Origin: a virus
Length of the DNA: 22,768 bases
Strand: one strand, 5' to 3'
IMG/VR virus record: IMGVR_UViG_3300049893_000902
Coordinates: 1 to 22,768 of that record
Part shown: piece after piece, positions 5,398 to 12,740 of the stretch
How positions within the stretch are numbered: position 1 is the stretch's first letter
How the letters are laid out: each line of letters starts with the position of its first letter
The notes under the pieces: generated by a model
What the model saw: the letters and a program-made list of their open reading frames with translations, nothing else
Database searches by the model: none
Told to the model about the DNA's origin: nothing
Translations under genes and position numbers: made by a program

Positions 5398-5590
5398 TGC
5401 GAATCTCCATGTCGTTGAGCCGTTGGGCCTGCTGCGCGACCGTCGCATTGGCTGCGTCGAGCTGCGCCTGCAGCGTGGGATCGACCGGCGGCGCCGGCTC
5501 CTCGACCGCGATGCCGTTGACGGCGTTCAGCGCGCCCTCGAACGCCGCGCGGAAGGCGGACATGATCGTGTCTTTCTCGGATTGCAGCAT
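5318..5590 (-). CDS. 90-aa helical/coiled-coil protein
   Basis: ATG 5590 overlaps the stop of the preceding holin-like gene and has AAAGGA about 6 bases upstream; the longer open frame to 5737 lies inside that gene. Residues 1-25 are helical (SEKDTIMSAFRAAFEGAL), then comes a Pro linker (VEEPAPPVDP). Residues 36-90 are a strong coiled-coil candidate rich in Gln, Ala and Asn (TLQAQLDAANATVAQQAQRL) ending AALASIG. No membrane segment is seen. It may assemble with one of the membrane proteins of the cassette. Its last 80 bases also encode the signal peptide of the next gene. Confidence 0.7.
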   Translation of the reverse strand: MLQSEKDTIMSAFRAAFEGALNAVNGIAVEEPAPPVDPTLQAQLDAANATVAQQAQRLNDMEIRNGAVEAKLAMARTAVSDLSAALASIG

Positions 5591-5970
5591 CACGGTCCTT
5601 TCGGTTGTGCGGCAGCCGCTACGGCCGGCCGCGTGTTGAGCCAGTGCTTCGTCAGGTCCACACCGCCCCATCCGACCATGTAAAGGCCCATTGCCTCGAT
5701 GGTGAGCTGCGGCTGACTGAACACGATCACCGCGCACATCCAGCCCGTGATGATGACCGCGACCAGCTTGACGATGCGATCGCTGCTCGGCTTGCCTGCC
5801 TCGTCGCTCAGCATGCGGCCGAAGAATCCGCCCGGCTCGGCGACGGCGCCGAGCACCATCGCGCGCAGCCCGAAGAACAGGCCGAACAGGATCAACAGGG
5901 GGATGAGCACGCCGACGACGGCGGTCGAGAGGACGGCCGCCAGGTAGTTGCCGGCGAGTTCAGGTGTCAC
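5590..5970 (-). CDS. three-helix membrane protein, holin candidate
   Basis: GTG 5970 overlaps the preceding stop (GTGA), giving 126 aa; the longer frame to 6216 runs inside the previous gene. Three hydrophobic segments are seen: about residues 9-42 (long, possibly with a kink), 66-85 (IVKLVAVIITGWMCAVIVFS) and 91-111 (ending GGVDLTKHWLN). The layout and the closing 'GWGGxDxxKxW' pattern resemble phage membrane proteins annotated as 3TM holins. In the usual model a holin opens the inner membrane so that the endolysin reaches the wall. It lies upstream of the endolysin but is one of several candidates in the cassette. Alternative: a membrane partner or antiholin. Confidence 0.7.
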   Translation of the reverse strand: MTPELAGNYLAAVLSTAVVGVLIPLLILFGLFFGLRAMVLGAVAEPGGFFGRMLSDEAGKPSSDRIVKLVAVIITGWMCAVIVFSQPQLTIEAMGLYMVGWGGVDLTKHWLNTRPAVAAAAQPKGP

Positions 5971-6347
5971 GGCTTCATCATCCCGTGCCAGCGGTCGCAG
6001 TCCTGGCGGTCGACCTTCTGCTGCAGCCCTGCCTGGATCGCCTGCAGCATCTCCATCACCTGTTTGCGCTCCTCGCGCTGCGCCTCCACGAGCCTGTCGA
6101 TCGCCTTCTCCAGCTCCGGCCGCTTGACGTACTCGCCGACCACGAGGCGGTCGATCTCGGTCACCTGCGCCTGCATCAGCCGCACGGTGCGTTCCATGTC
6201 CCGCCACTTTCCCCACAGCAGCGCGACCGTGACCGACACGAAGAGCGACAACAGCCCGGACAGCCCGACGATGCCGAGGATGGCGAGTTCGTACTGCGGC
6301 ACTCCCGCAGCGGCGTCGACGACGGCCCGAGCCTGCTCCGGCGTCAT
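5967..6347 (-). CDS. membrane-anchored coiled-coil protein
   Basis: A 126-aa protein from ATG 6347, which overlaps the previous stop. After a short N-terminal stretch it has one membrane helix (about residues 22-45, LAILGIVGLSGLLSLFVSVTV) followed by about 75 charged residues with heptad character (MERTVRLMQAQVTEIDRLV and LEKAIDRLVEAQREERKQV). A similar layout (anchor plus long coiled coil) occurs in spanins and in phage proteins of unknown function. The true spanin pair is at 3327-3920, so this is probably a structural or regulatory partner of the holin-like neighbours. Confidence 0.72.
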   Translation of the reverse strand: MTPEQARAVVDAAAGVPQYELAILGIVGLSGLLSLFVSVTVALLWGKWRDMERTVRLMQAQVTEIDRLVVGEYVKRPELEKAIDRLVEAQREERKQVMEMLQAIQAGLQQKVDRQDCDRWHGMMKP

Positions 6348-6526
6348 CGCAGCACCTTGGCGACTGCGACGACGAACCCGACCACCGCGACGACGGCGGT
6401 GACGATGACGGCGACGACGAGCCCGAGGCCGTCTTCCGACGCCTCGTCGAGGGCGCGCTCCAGTTCTGCGAGCCTGCGCCGGCGTCGATCGTCTGCGGAC
6501 TCCATGATGTGAGTGACCGCTATCAT
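6344..6526 (-). CDS. 60-aa single-pass membrane protein
   Basis: ATG 6526 overlaps the stop of the gene before it and has AAGGGG about 8 bases upstream, which supports it over the in-frame ATG at 6505. The product has a basic, charged N-terminal part (residues 10-32, DDRRRRRLAELERALDE) and one very hydrophobic Val/Ala helix (about 33-57) followed by KVLR. This resembles small class III-like holins or antiholins with one membrane helix, but no family is recognised. It lies in the middle of the run of membrane-protein genes. Confidence 0.65.
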   Translation of the reverse strand: MIAVTHIMESADDRRRRRLAELERALDEASEDGLGLVVAVIVTAVVAVVGFVVAVAKVLR

Positions 6527-6912
6527 GGTCGAATCCCCTTCGCGGCGGACCTGTCAGCTCTAACAGCTTGACAGAGCACCAGCGCTATGATAACGAGCCC
6601 GAGCGCGCCGAGGTTGAACCCTAGCTTGCCCGAGCACATCGGCTCGCCCACCTCGAGCGGCCACGGCGCGAACACGTAGGCCGTCGCGCAGATCACGATC
6701 AGCAGCGCCTCGTAGCTCCACCAGGCGAGCACTAGCAGCATCATCCGCGTCGGGCAGGCGCGCCAGAGGAACGGCACCACGACCAGCAGCGCCGCGCCGC
6801 CGAGCGCCTTGCTCACGTCGCCGCGGATGGCCGGGTCGAACCACGACCAGCCGTAGTGCCGCAGGAATCCCACCAGCAGCACGATCGCCCAGGCGCCGCG
6901 CCAGTGGGTCAC
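6523..6912 (-). CDS. four-helix membrane protein
   Basis: GTG 6912 overlaps the stop of the preceding 56-aa gene (GTGA) and gives 129 aa; the longer frame to 7026 lies in other genes. Four hydrophobic segments are seen: about residues 6-20, 37-53, 57-81 (LVLAWWSYEALLIVICATAY) and 97-116 (FNLGALGLVIIALVLCQAV). Charged loops include RGDVSK and WRACPTR. No catalytic motif is visible. It may be a holin, an antiholin or a membrane protein that alters the infected cell. I cannot choose between these from sequence alone. Confidence 0.68.
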   Translation of the reverse strand: MTHWRGAWAIVLLVGFLRHYGWSWFDPAIRGDVSKALGGAALLVVVPFLWRACPTRMMLLVLAWWSYEALLIVICATAYVFAPWPLEVGEPMCSGKLGFNLGALGLVIIALVLCQAVRADRSAAKGIRP

Positions 6913-7079
6913 GGGTTCTCGCGCGGGCCGCCGCCACCGCCGCCCTGCACGAGCGTGGCCGCGATGGCCTCGATGCGGCCGGCGCCTTCGTTGCGCGCCT
7001 TGCGGTAGTTCGCACGCAGGGTCCACATGCGCGCGACGATGAGGCCGAGGAGGAGGCCGGAGAGGAATGCGGTTGCCAT
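6909..7079 (-). CDS. 56-aa membrane-anchored protein
   Basis: This frame is short but well supported: ATG 7079 overlaps the stop of the YfiM-like gene, AAGGAG lies about 6 bases upstream, and its TGA (6911-6909) overlaps the GTG of the next gene. The product begins MATAFLSGLLLGLIVARMW (one membrane helix) and continues with a basic/helical part (LRANYRKARNEGAGRIEAIA) and a glycine run near the end (QGGGGGGPRENP). An N-terminal anchor with a short cytoplasmic helix is a common layout for small phage lysis accessory proteins. Function is unknown. Confidence 0.68.
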   Translation of the reverse strand: MATAFLSGLLLGLIVARMWTLRANYRKARNEGAGRIEAIAATLVQGGGGGGPRENP

Positions 7080-7468
7080 CAGAACTCCTTCACGTAGCGG
7101 AAGAGGCCGACGCCAGCAGCGCAGCCCAGGGCATCCATTTTCAGGTCATTGCGGGAGAACAGTCCATGCCTGAAGCCGGGCGGCGCTTTGTCCCGGTCGC
7201 GCAGCTCCTTCATCACCCCGACGCCGAGGCAGCCGAAGAACACGGGCCACGGGTGCTTCGGCGCGACGTAGGAGCCGAGCATGCCCATGCCTGCGCTGTA
7301 GCCGAAGTGCGCGCTGGCACCGCCCCAGCCGTCGGGCGGCATGTTGCGCAGCGCCGGCGGCGGCTCGGGCTTGTCGTATGCGCGGGCATCCAGTGCTGGC
7401 AGGATCGCCAGTGTTGCACAGGCGAGCCAAATGGCATATCGTGCGGCTGTACTTTGGAGGTAGATCAT
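7079..7468 (-). CDS. YfiM-like (DUF2279-type) exported protein
   Basis: ATG 7468 gives 129 aa with an N-terminal signal-like segment (AARYAIWLACATLAILPALDARA, cleavage near residue 30). The extra 25 codons upstream are antisense to the lipoprotein gene and low in sense. The rest shows the pattern of the YfiM/DUF2279 group: AHFGYSAGMGML, then FFGCLGVGVMKELRDRD, then FSRNDLKMDALGCAAGVGL, i.e. 'HF..S', 'G..KE..D' and 'Dl..D..G...G'. There is no lipobox Cys. Its cellular role is not established. It is the first gene after the tail-tip gene and starts the membrane/lysis cluster. Its ATG and the ATG of the + strand lipoprotein share one CATG. Confidence 0.72.
   Translation of the reverse strand: MIYLQSTAARYAIWLACATLAILPALDARAYDKPEPPPALRNMPPDGWGGASAHFGYSAGMGMLGSYVAPKHPWPVFFGCLGVGVMKELRDRDKAPPGFRHGLFSRNDLKMDALGCAAGVGLFRYVKEF
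7414..7442 (+). promoter_or_regulatory. possible promoter for the lipoprotein gene
   Basis: TTGCAC (7414-7419) and TATCGT (7437-7442) are separated by exactly 17 bases and lie 25 bases before the lipoprotein ATG. The matches to the sigma-70 consensus are 3/6 and 4/6, so this is weak evidence, but the local sequence is less GC-rich than its surroundings. It lies within the coding region of the YfiM-like gene on the other strand. Confidence 0.3.
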
Positions 7469-7643
7469 GCGTGCGATTCTCTTGGCGGTGGTGGTAGTGC
7501 TGGTGGGGTGTGGAGGCGGAGGAGATGACGGATGCCGCGTCATAGATGGCGTGGCCTATGGCCCGAACGGTGTTCCGGCTTGCATCAAACGAGCAGACGG
7601 TGCGGCCTCTACATGCCAGTGCCTCACCGCTTCAGAACAGTGA
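7467..7643 (+). CDS. cysteine-rich lipoprotein on the opposite strand (moron candidate)
   Basis: ATG 7467 has a near-ideal GGAGG at 7456-7460 with a 6-base spacer. The 58-aa product is a clear lipoprotein precursor: MR, hydrophobic AILLAVVVVL, lipobox LVGC with the lipidated cysteine at residue 15, then a GGGGDD linker. The mature 44-aa protein has four further cysteines (23, 39, 50, 52; CRVIDG, PACIK, TCQCLT) and ends TASEQ. It is the only + strand gene inside the late operon. Its 3' end overlaps the end of the J-like gene by 20 bases. Asp at +5/+6 rather than +2 suggests outer-membrane sorting. By position and type it resembles lysogenic-conversion or superinfection-exclusion lipoproteins (as lambda Bor or T5 Llp), but I see no sequence match. 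Confidence 0.78.
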   Translation: MRAILLAVVVVLVGCGGGGDDGCRVIDGVAYGPNGVPACIKRADGAASTCQCLTASEQ

Positions 7644-10600
7644 TTCTGAGATTGCCGCCGCCGGAGTAATCCGTCGTGGTGCCGGCTGCGGTGTTGATGT
7701 ACGCCGTCAGGCAAAAGTACAAGGTCGAGCCGCTCGACACATCGACAACCTCGTTGTGCGCATACCGCTTGTGGCTTGATGTTGCGTCTGTGTGTTGCAG
7801 GTCGGCTGATAGGGACGAGAAGTCACCGCTCGTCATTGCCGAACTAAACTGCTTGTTCGCATCGAGCCACACACTACCGGCGCCAGCAGATTTGGTCCCA
7901 TAAATTAGCGAGGCGAGTTCGACAGTGACCGTTGCCCCCGTGTTGTTGGTCCAGCTAATTTGAAGAAAACGCTCGACCCGGTACGGGAATCCGGCGCTCG
8001 CCGTGAAAGACTTCGACAGCGTCGTGCTCGTGTTTTGCACGACGTCCGTCGCTGCGTTCGGGACAATGTGCTCTGTATTCGCCGGCGTCCGCAGTTCGCA
8101 CGTCACAGAGTCCCAGATGATGTCGCCGAGCCAGCGGCCCCCCGAGGCCCCGGACCATGAGCACATGAGGTAGAGATAGACGCCGTAGATTCGCTCGCCG
8201 CTGTTGACGGCGCACAGGCCCTTCACGGTCTGCCACGCACCGGTCTGCGTCTTGTCGATCACCACCGCTGTATCACGCTGTGTGGTGAACGCGCTGTTTG
8301 TGAATAGCCTCGCGAAGAGCTGCGGCGAGCCGCCGCTCGTGTTCGACACCACGTAGGCGTCGACGCCGACCTCGAAGAACGACCCCGCCGGCAGCGGCGC
8401 AGAGGTGAACGCAGCCTGAATCCATTGCAGGCCAACGTCGTTGCTCGACGACGCGTTCGTCATGCGCACCGCGTTCGGTCCGGTGCGTGTGGTCGTGGTT
8501 TCCTTGGTGATCGTGCCTGCAGGGTTGTTCCATGCCGTCCACGAATCAGGCTCCGTCTGCCCAAGCACCCAGTTCGTGAACTGCCCGTTCAGTGAGTACG
8601 CGTCGGCGAAGCTGATCGGCCGGTTCGTTGAACCGCTTGTCTTGGCAACGGCAAGCAGTTCGTCGATGCTTGGCATCGCAGCGTCAGCCATCTCGAGGCG
8701 CTGGAAGCGCCGATCCCAGCGCGTCTTGTTGCCCGTGCTGCTGTAGAACTGGAATGTACGGTGCGCAACTCGCGCAGCGTCACTCATCCACTTGAAATCC
8801 GCCCCGTTGGCTACACGCTGCCCAGTCACGGTGTCATAGAGCCCGCTCATGCTGGGGCTCGGTGGCGTCGTCCCGAAGCTCGCCGGGAAGATCCAGCCTT
8901 CGCCCAGGTACAGCCGCCCTGGCACGAGCTGTGAGCGCGCAATGGAAAAGAAGTACGGGTTGTCTACCTGTGCGCCGGTGGCAATGTCTGCGACACGCAG
9001 ATTGGAGAACGACGGCCCGGGACCGAAGAAGAAAGTCCCTGCAGTGCCAGTCACCGTGTGCAGGTAGAACGCAGTCACGAACCTGTACGGCTGCGTCGCA
9101 TCAATCGGCACGTAGTCCGTCACCCAACCACCATCACCTGCGCCGGCAGCGTCGGTGATAACGTCCTCGCTCGACGTGGCCTCCCAGTAGACCGCCTGCT
9201 TGCCATCCGGCCCCGCGGCCATGATGACTATGTCTTCCGTTGCCGGATCTCCGGCGCGGACGAATCTATTGCCTCCACTGGTCCCCTGGTCTGCGCTCGT
9301 ACCCGTGACCGTCCAGCTACCGGTGTCGAGCAGGTTGCCGCGCGGCGCTGGCGACAGCGCCTCGAACTTGATGTTGGAGACCTCGGCGCCGACGCCGTAG
9401 AGCGCCACTGCTGCAGATAACGTCAGCCCGGGCGGCACCGCAAGCTGGCGCAGCAGCGTCGACCCCTTGCGATAGATCACCGCACTGCCGGTGTAGTCGA
9501 TCGAGTACCCATCGGCAGCCGCGTGCGTGGTCACATTGTCTGCACGCAGCGATGCCAGCTCGTAGATGTCGATCGTGTTGGCGGCCGCGCCGTTGATCCC
9601 GTAGTCGAACGAGGTGTAGTCGGTACTTGCGGACGGGTTGAGTTTCAGCCCGACGTGCCAATCGGTGCCCGCCACCGGCACCACCCACGACACCCGGCAC
9701 GCCCCTTGGATCGGCGACTTGCTGTACACCCCGGCGTTCCACGCGCCGCCGTTGGCGATCTTGACCACGCGCCCCGGCGTGACGAGCAGAGAGCCGGCGG
9801 TGCCGTGGGCAACCAGCACCGTCGACGCGAAGGTGTTCGGGTCCTGCGTCACAGCCACCGTGTGGCTCAGAAACGCGGGCGGCCCATACTGCCCTAGAGA
9901 ATTCAGCGCGACGGCCTCAATGACGACAGGATCTCCCTCGCGCACCCCCGGCAGGAACGCAGAGGTTTCTCCGCCCGGCACCTCGACGCGCAGCCACTCA
10001 GTGCCGCGCGGCGTGCGGTACATGACGACGATACGGCCCGCATCTGTGATGTAGGCGTCGGTGACGGCAGCCCACGTCACTTTGATGCGCGCCTGCCAAG
10101 AGCCGTCGGCTGTGAGGATGCCTGTCGTCAGGCCGCTCGATGCACTCAGGCTGCCGAGCTGCGCCACGACCCACGGACTCGGCAACCCGGTGTTCGGCGT
10201 CGCATCTGCGCTAGCCTGGTCGGCGAGGTCCAGAGCGGCAGAGTCATCCTCCTGGCACGTGAGCACCACCGCTTGCGGCGCGTCCTGCCAGTCTGTCACG
10301 CGGTAGTTCTTGAGCGTCAGCCCGTACTCGGTGCTGCTGATCCGCACGCGGTCGCCGCGCTGGATCGGCCATGCCTTGAGCGTCGCGGGGAACCGGATGA
10401 CCTGCCCGTTGCGCCCGGTCTCGACGCGGATGCGGCTGAGGTTGCGGGCGCGAACCTTCGAGTCGGTGAACGGCAGCGCGAGGTCTTCCCAGTGCTCCTG
10501 CCCGTCCTCGGTCACCAGCGTCGAGTTGACGTAGTTGTCGAATTCCTGCGGCACACTCTTGCCGGCCGGGATGTAGGTGCCGCGCACGCTGTTGATGAGC

Positions 10601-12234
10601 TGGTCGAGCGGCGTGTCGGCCTGCACGATCTCGATCTGACCGGCGAGGTCGTTGTCGCCGAGGTCCATGATCGGCGATGTCCAGACGCCGGCGATCAGTT
10701 CCCACTGCGCGCCGTAGACCGCTTCTCCGGCCATCGACTCGGCAAGGTCGTCCAGTGTTGCCTCCTTGCCGTCGCCCTCGGTGACGATGACGCCATTGGC
10801 CTTGTACGGCGCGTAATCGTGCCAGGTGCAGGTGTGCGTGCCGCTGCCGGTCGACGTGATGTCGATCGCGGTGCCGGCGTAGGCGTTAGCGACGCTCGTC
10901 GCGAGGCGGTAGTTCTTCGCGTCGGCATCCTTGATCACGTAGTACGTGGTCGCGGTGGCGAGCGGTGCAGGCAGCGTGCCGGTGGTCGTGAATCGCAGGC
11001 CGTCTCCGACCGCGTATGGCTGGTCGGTCGTGAAGATGATCGTATTCGCCGTCGCGCTTGCGGTTACCGTGTCGCTCTTGGCCTGCACCGCCGCGCTGTG
11101 GCGGAAATACGGCGAATCACCGCCGCACACGTTGGCAGCGACGATCGTGAACGCGTCGTTGATGTCAGACGGGTCGTTGTCGTATCCCCACTCGGCTTGC
11201 AGGTAGTCGCGGGTTGCCAGGGCAGCGTTGTCGCTCCACTCCCACGTCGTCGAGTCGGTTGCGCGATGCGATCCGCTGCCGCCGTTCGTCGAGTCCTTAC
11301 GCGGGTCGTATACCTTGCGGCCGCTGATGTCGGCCACGATGCCGGGCGGCGCCCCTTGAAAGCGCTGATCCTCGAGGTCGAGCGTCAGCACGATATAGCA
11401 CTTGTTCAGCAGTCGGTCGGTGCTCGTCCACTGGCTCGGCACGACGCTGTTTAGGTAGGTGTCTACCGTCTGTGTGCTGGTGCCGAGGTGCTTCTGCACA
11501 CGCACCGTGTTCAGGTTGGCCTGCACCGTGTAGTCGACGACCGCGTTCGCAGGGCCGTTGATCGTCAGGTTACCGTTCGTCAGCGTGATCGAGCCGGCAA
11601 CGTTGGTCGTGCTGTAGTTGTCACCACTGCCCTGCTGCGTATACGCCTGCAGCACAGTGACCACCGGGCGGGCAACGGTCACACTGCCGCCGCCCTCAAT
11701 CACGGCCTGTTGCGTGTCGACGCGGGTCGAGAAAAACTCGCCACCCGTCGGGAACCCACTCCCATCGAGCGGCCCGAGCGGCACGCCGTCGATGTATAGC
11801 TCGTGGATCGCCTGGCACTCGTGGTCGGCGAAGACAATCACCAGGTGCTTAAGCGCATCCGGCCGGGTGTACGTGGTGCCGTTCTCCCGGTAGCCTGTCT
11901 TGTCGGTCGTGAAGATGGCGTGTACGTCACCGCCGGTGAGCGCGCGACCGACCACGATCCGCCAGGGCGGCAGCGCCTGCAGCTCCGTGATGTTGCGATC
12001 CTGCAGGCTGGCGTTGTACTCAGCCCGCGCGCGGGCCTGCGCCTTGCGGGCTTTCTTGCGGGCGCGGGAGGCGCCGTAGACGTAGAGGCCGACGAGGATG
12101 ATCGTCTTGACGGAGATGACCGCCGTGCCGATCGCGATGCTCGACGACAGAATGAAACTGATCGTCCCCGGGTCCGCCCACGCCGCAGCACCGGCGCCGA
12201 ACAATGCACTGCCGAGCAGCAGGCTGCGGATCAT
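7624..12234 (-). CDS. J-like tail tip / host-specificity protein
   Basis: A 1536-aa protein from ATG 12234, which overlaps the previous stop; the open frame extends 64 codons upstream but only inside the previous gene. The N-terminus is hydrophobic (about residues 1-55), then basic (RARKKARKAQARARAEY), followed by LPPWRIVVGRALTGGDVHAI near residue 90, typical of phage tail proteins of this kind. Residues about 515-690 (LGDNDLAGQIEIVQADTPLD and VRISSTEYGLTLKNYRVTDW) match the central hub region of J-type proteins. From about residue 966, and again from about 1216, beta-rich stretches resemble carbohydrate-binding jelly rolls. Residues 1395-1536 form a separate C-terminal domain. It should cap the tail tip and recognise the host. 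The last seven codons and stop overlap the lipoprotein gene. Confidence 0.88.
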   Translation of the reverse strand: MIRSLLLGSALFGAGAAAWADPGTISFILSSSIAIGTAVISVKTIILVGLYVYGASRARKKARKAQARARAEYNASLQDRNITELQALPPWRIVVGRALTGGDVHAIFTTDKTGYRENGTTYTRPDALKHLVIVFADHECQAIHELYIDGVPLGPLDGSGFPTGGEFFSTRVDTQQAVIEGGGSVTVARPVVTVLQAYTQQGSGDNYSTTNVAGSITLTNGNLTINGPANAVVDYTVQANLNTVRVQKHLGTSTQTVDTYLNSVVPSQWTSTDRLLNKCYIVLTLDLEDQRFQGAPPGIVADISGRKVYDPRKDSTNGGSGSHRATDSTTWEWSDNAALATRDYLQAEWGYDNDPSDINDAFTIVAANVCGGDSPYFRHSAAVQAKSDTVTASATANTIIFTTDQPYAVGDGLRFTTTGTLPAPLATATTYYVIKDADAKNYRLATSVANAYAGTAIDITSTGSGTHTCTWHDYAPYKANGVIVTEGDGKEATLDDLAESMAGEAVYGAQWELIAGVWTSPIMDLGDNDLAGQIEIVQADTPLDQLINSVRGTYIPAGKSVPQEFDNYVNSTLVTEDGQEHWEDLALPFTDSKVRARNLSRIRVETGRNGQVIRFPATLKAWPIQRGDRVRISSTEYGLTLKNYRVTDWQDAPQAVVLTCQEDDSAALDLADQASADATPNTGLPSPWVVAQLGSLSASSGLTTGILTADGSWQARIKVTWAAVTDAYITDAGRIVVMYRTPRGTEWLRVEVPGGETSAFLPGVREGDPVVIEAVALNSLGQYGPPAFLSHTVAVTQDPNTFASTVLVAHGTAGSLLVTPGRVVKIANGGAWNAGVYSKSPIQGACRVSWVVPVAGTDWHVGLKLNPSASTDYTSFDYGINGAAANTIDIYELASLRADNVTTHAAADGYSIDYTGSAVIYRKGSTLLRQLAVPPGLTLSAAVALYGVGAEVSNIKFEALSPAPRGNLLDTGSWTVTGTSADQGTSGGNRFVRAGDPATEDIVIMAAGPDGKQAVYWEATSSEDVITDAAGAGDGGWVTDYVPIDATQPYRFVTAFYLHTVTGTAGTFFFGPGPSFSNLRVADIATGAQVDNPYFFSIARSQLVPGRLYLGEGWIFPASFGTTPPSPSMSGLYDTVTGQRVANGADFKWMSDAARVAHRTFQFYSSTGNKTRWDRRFQRLEMADAAMPSIDELLAVAKTSGSTNRPISFADAYSLNGQFTNWVLGQTEPDSWTAWNNPAGTITKETTTTRTGPNAVRMTNASSSNDVGLQWIQAAFTSAPLPAGSFFEVGVDAYVVSNTSGGSPQLFARLFTNSAFTTQRDTAVVIDKTQTGAWQTVKGLCAVNSGERIYGVYLYLMCSWSGASGGRWLGDIIWDSVTCELRTPANTEHIVPNAATDVVQNTSTTLSKSFTASAGFPYRVERFLQISWTNNTGATVTVELASLIYGTKSAGAGSVWLDANKQFSSAMTSGDFSSLSADLQHTDATSSHKRYAHNEVVDVSSGSTLYFCLTAYINTAAGTTTDYSGGGNLRITVLKR
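7655..7691 (+). terminator. possible terminator hairpin after the lipoprotein gene
   Basis: CCGCCGCCGG (7655-7664) pairs with CCGGCTGCGG (7682-7691) over 9 of 10 positions, with a 17-base loop, starting 12 bases after the lipoprotein stop. Only a weak T-rich stretch (TGTTGATGT) follows. A smaller perfect hairpin, TCAGAA/TTCTGA (7632-7649), spans the stop codon itself. Both lie in the J-like coding sequence on the other strand, so chance pairing in GC-rich DNA is possible. Confidence 0.25.
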
Positions 12235-12740
12235 GCGCGCACCGCCCACGCGTGCGAGCAGTCGGACGTCGGCCACCAGATCGCGCCGCCGCCCTCGCGC
12301 AGAAACACCGCGACCGTGGCCGGTACCAGCGCAGCGCTCTCGCCGCAGCAGATGCCGAGCGTGTAGCCGGGCCGCTGCTTGCCTAGCCGCTGGAGCGGCA
12401 GCGCCACGAGGTCGCCCATCTTGCACTGTGCGGGCTCGATAGGGGCTCGCCCGAGGCGCTGCGTCACGGCCGCCGGCAGCCCGCCGAGCCAGCGCAACAG
12501 GCGCCGCGCGGACCTGGCGCCGTCGAGCGGTGGCAGGTTGTCGAGCGGATCACGCCCCTCTACCGCGCGGACCCATCCGGCTGCGAAGTGGCAGCAGTTG
12601 TACTCGGCCCAGTCGAACGGGCGGGCGAGCGCACGGACCAGGTAGGCGTCGAGCCGTGAACGCAGCACCGCGACGGCGACGCTGCTCCGCACGATCTCTG
12701 GATCGCAGGCCGAGTCGATCGTGATCGTTTGCGCGAGCAT
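12231..12740 (-). CDS. tail assembly NlpC/P60-like protein (DUF6950 type)
   Basis: ATG 12740 overlaps the previous stop (a TTG one codon earlier is unlikely), giving 169 aa. Residues 41-51, PFDWAEYNCCH, followed by FAAGWVRAVEGRDP, match the 'F.W...DC..F...W' core of the DUF6950/NlpC-like group, with Cys 49 or 50 as the likely nucleophile. Further signatures are MGDLVALP and LGICCGESAAL, and the closing SDCSHAWAV. A catalytic His in the usual place before the GI(C/Y) strand is not evident, so activity is uncertain. Its position directly before the J-like gene corresponds to lambda gpK, which acts in tail-tip assembly and possibly wall entry. Confidence 0.78.
   Translation of the reverse strand: MLAQTITIDSACDPEIVRSSVAVAVLRSRLDAYLVRALARPFDWAEYNCCHFAAGWVRAVEGRDPLDNLPPLDGARSARRLLRWLGGLPAAVTQRLGRAPIEPAQCKMGDLVALPLQRLGKQRPGYTLGICCGESAALVPATVAVFLREGGGAIWWPTSDCSHAWAVRA

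Noticed and set aside
7546-7779. 77-codon + strand frame next to the lipoprotein gene
   Set aside because: It overlaps the lipoprotein and J-like genes in a different frame, lacks a ribosome site and any signal or domain.
10273-11454. 393-codon + strand frame
   Set aside because: Antisense to the J-like gene; composition dominated by Arg, Val and Asp, a shadow frame.
12235-12426. N-terminal extension of the J-like protein
   Set aside because: The added 64 codons lie inside the DUF6950 gene and are Arg/Ala-rich; ATG 12234 matches the ATGA overlap seen elsewhere.
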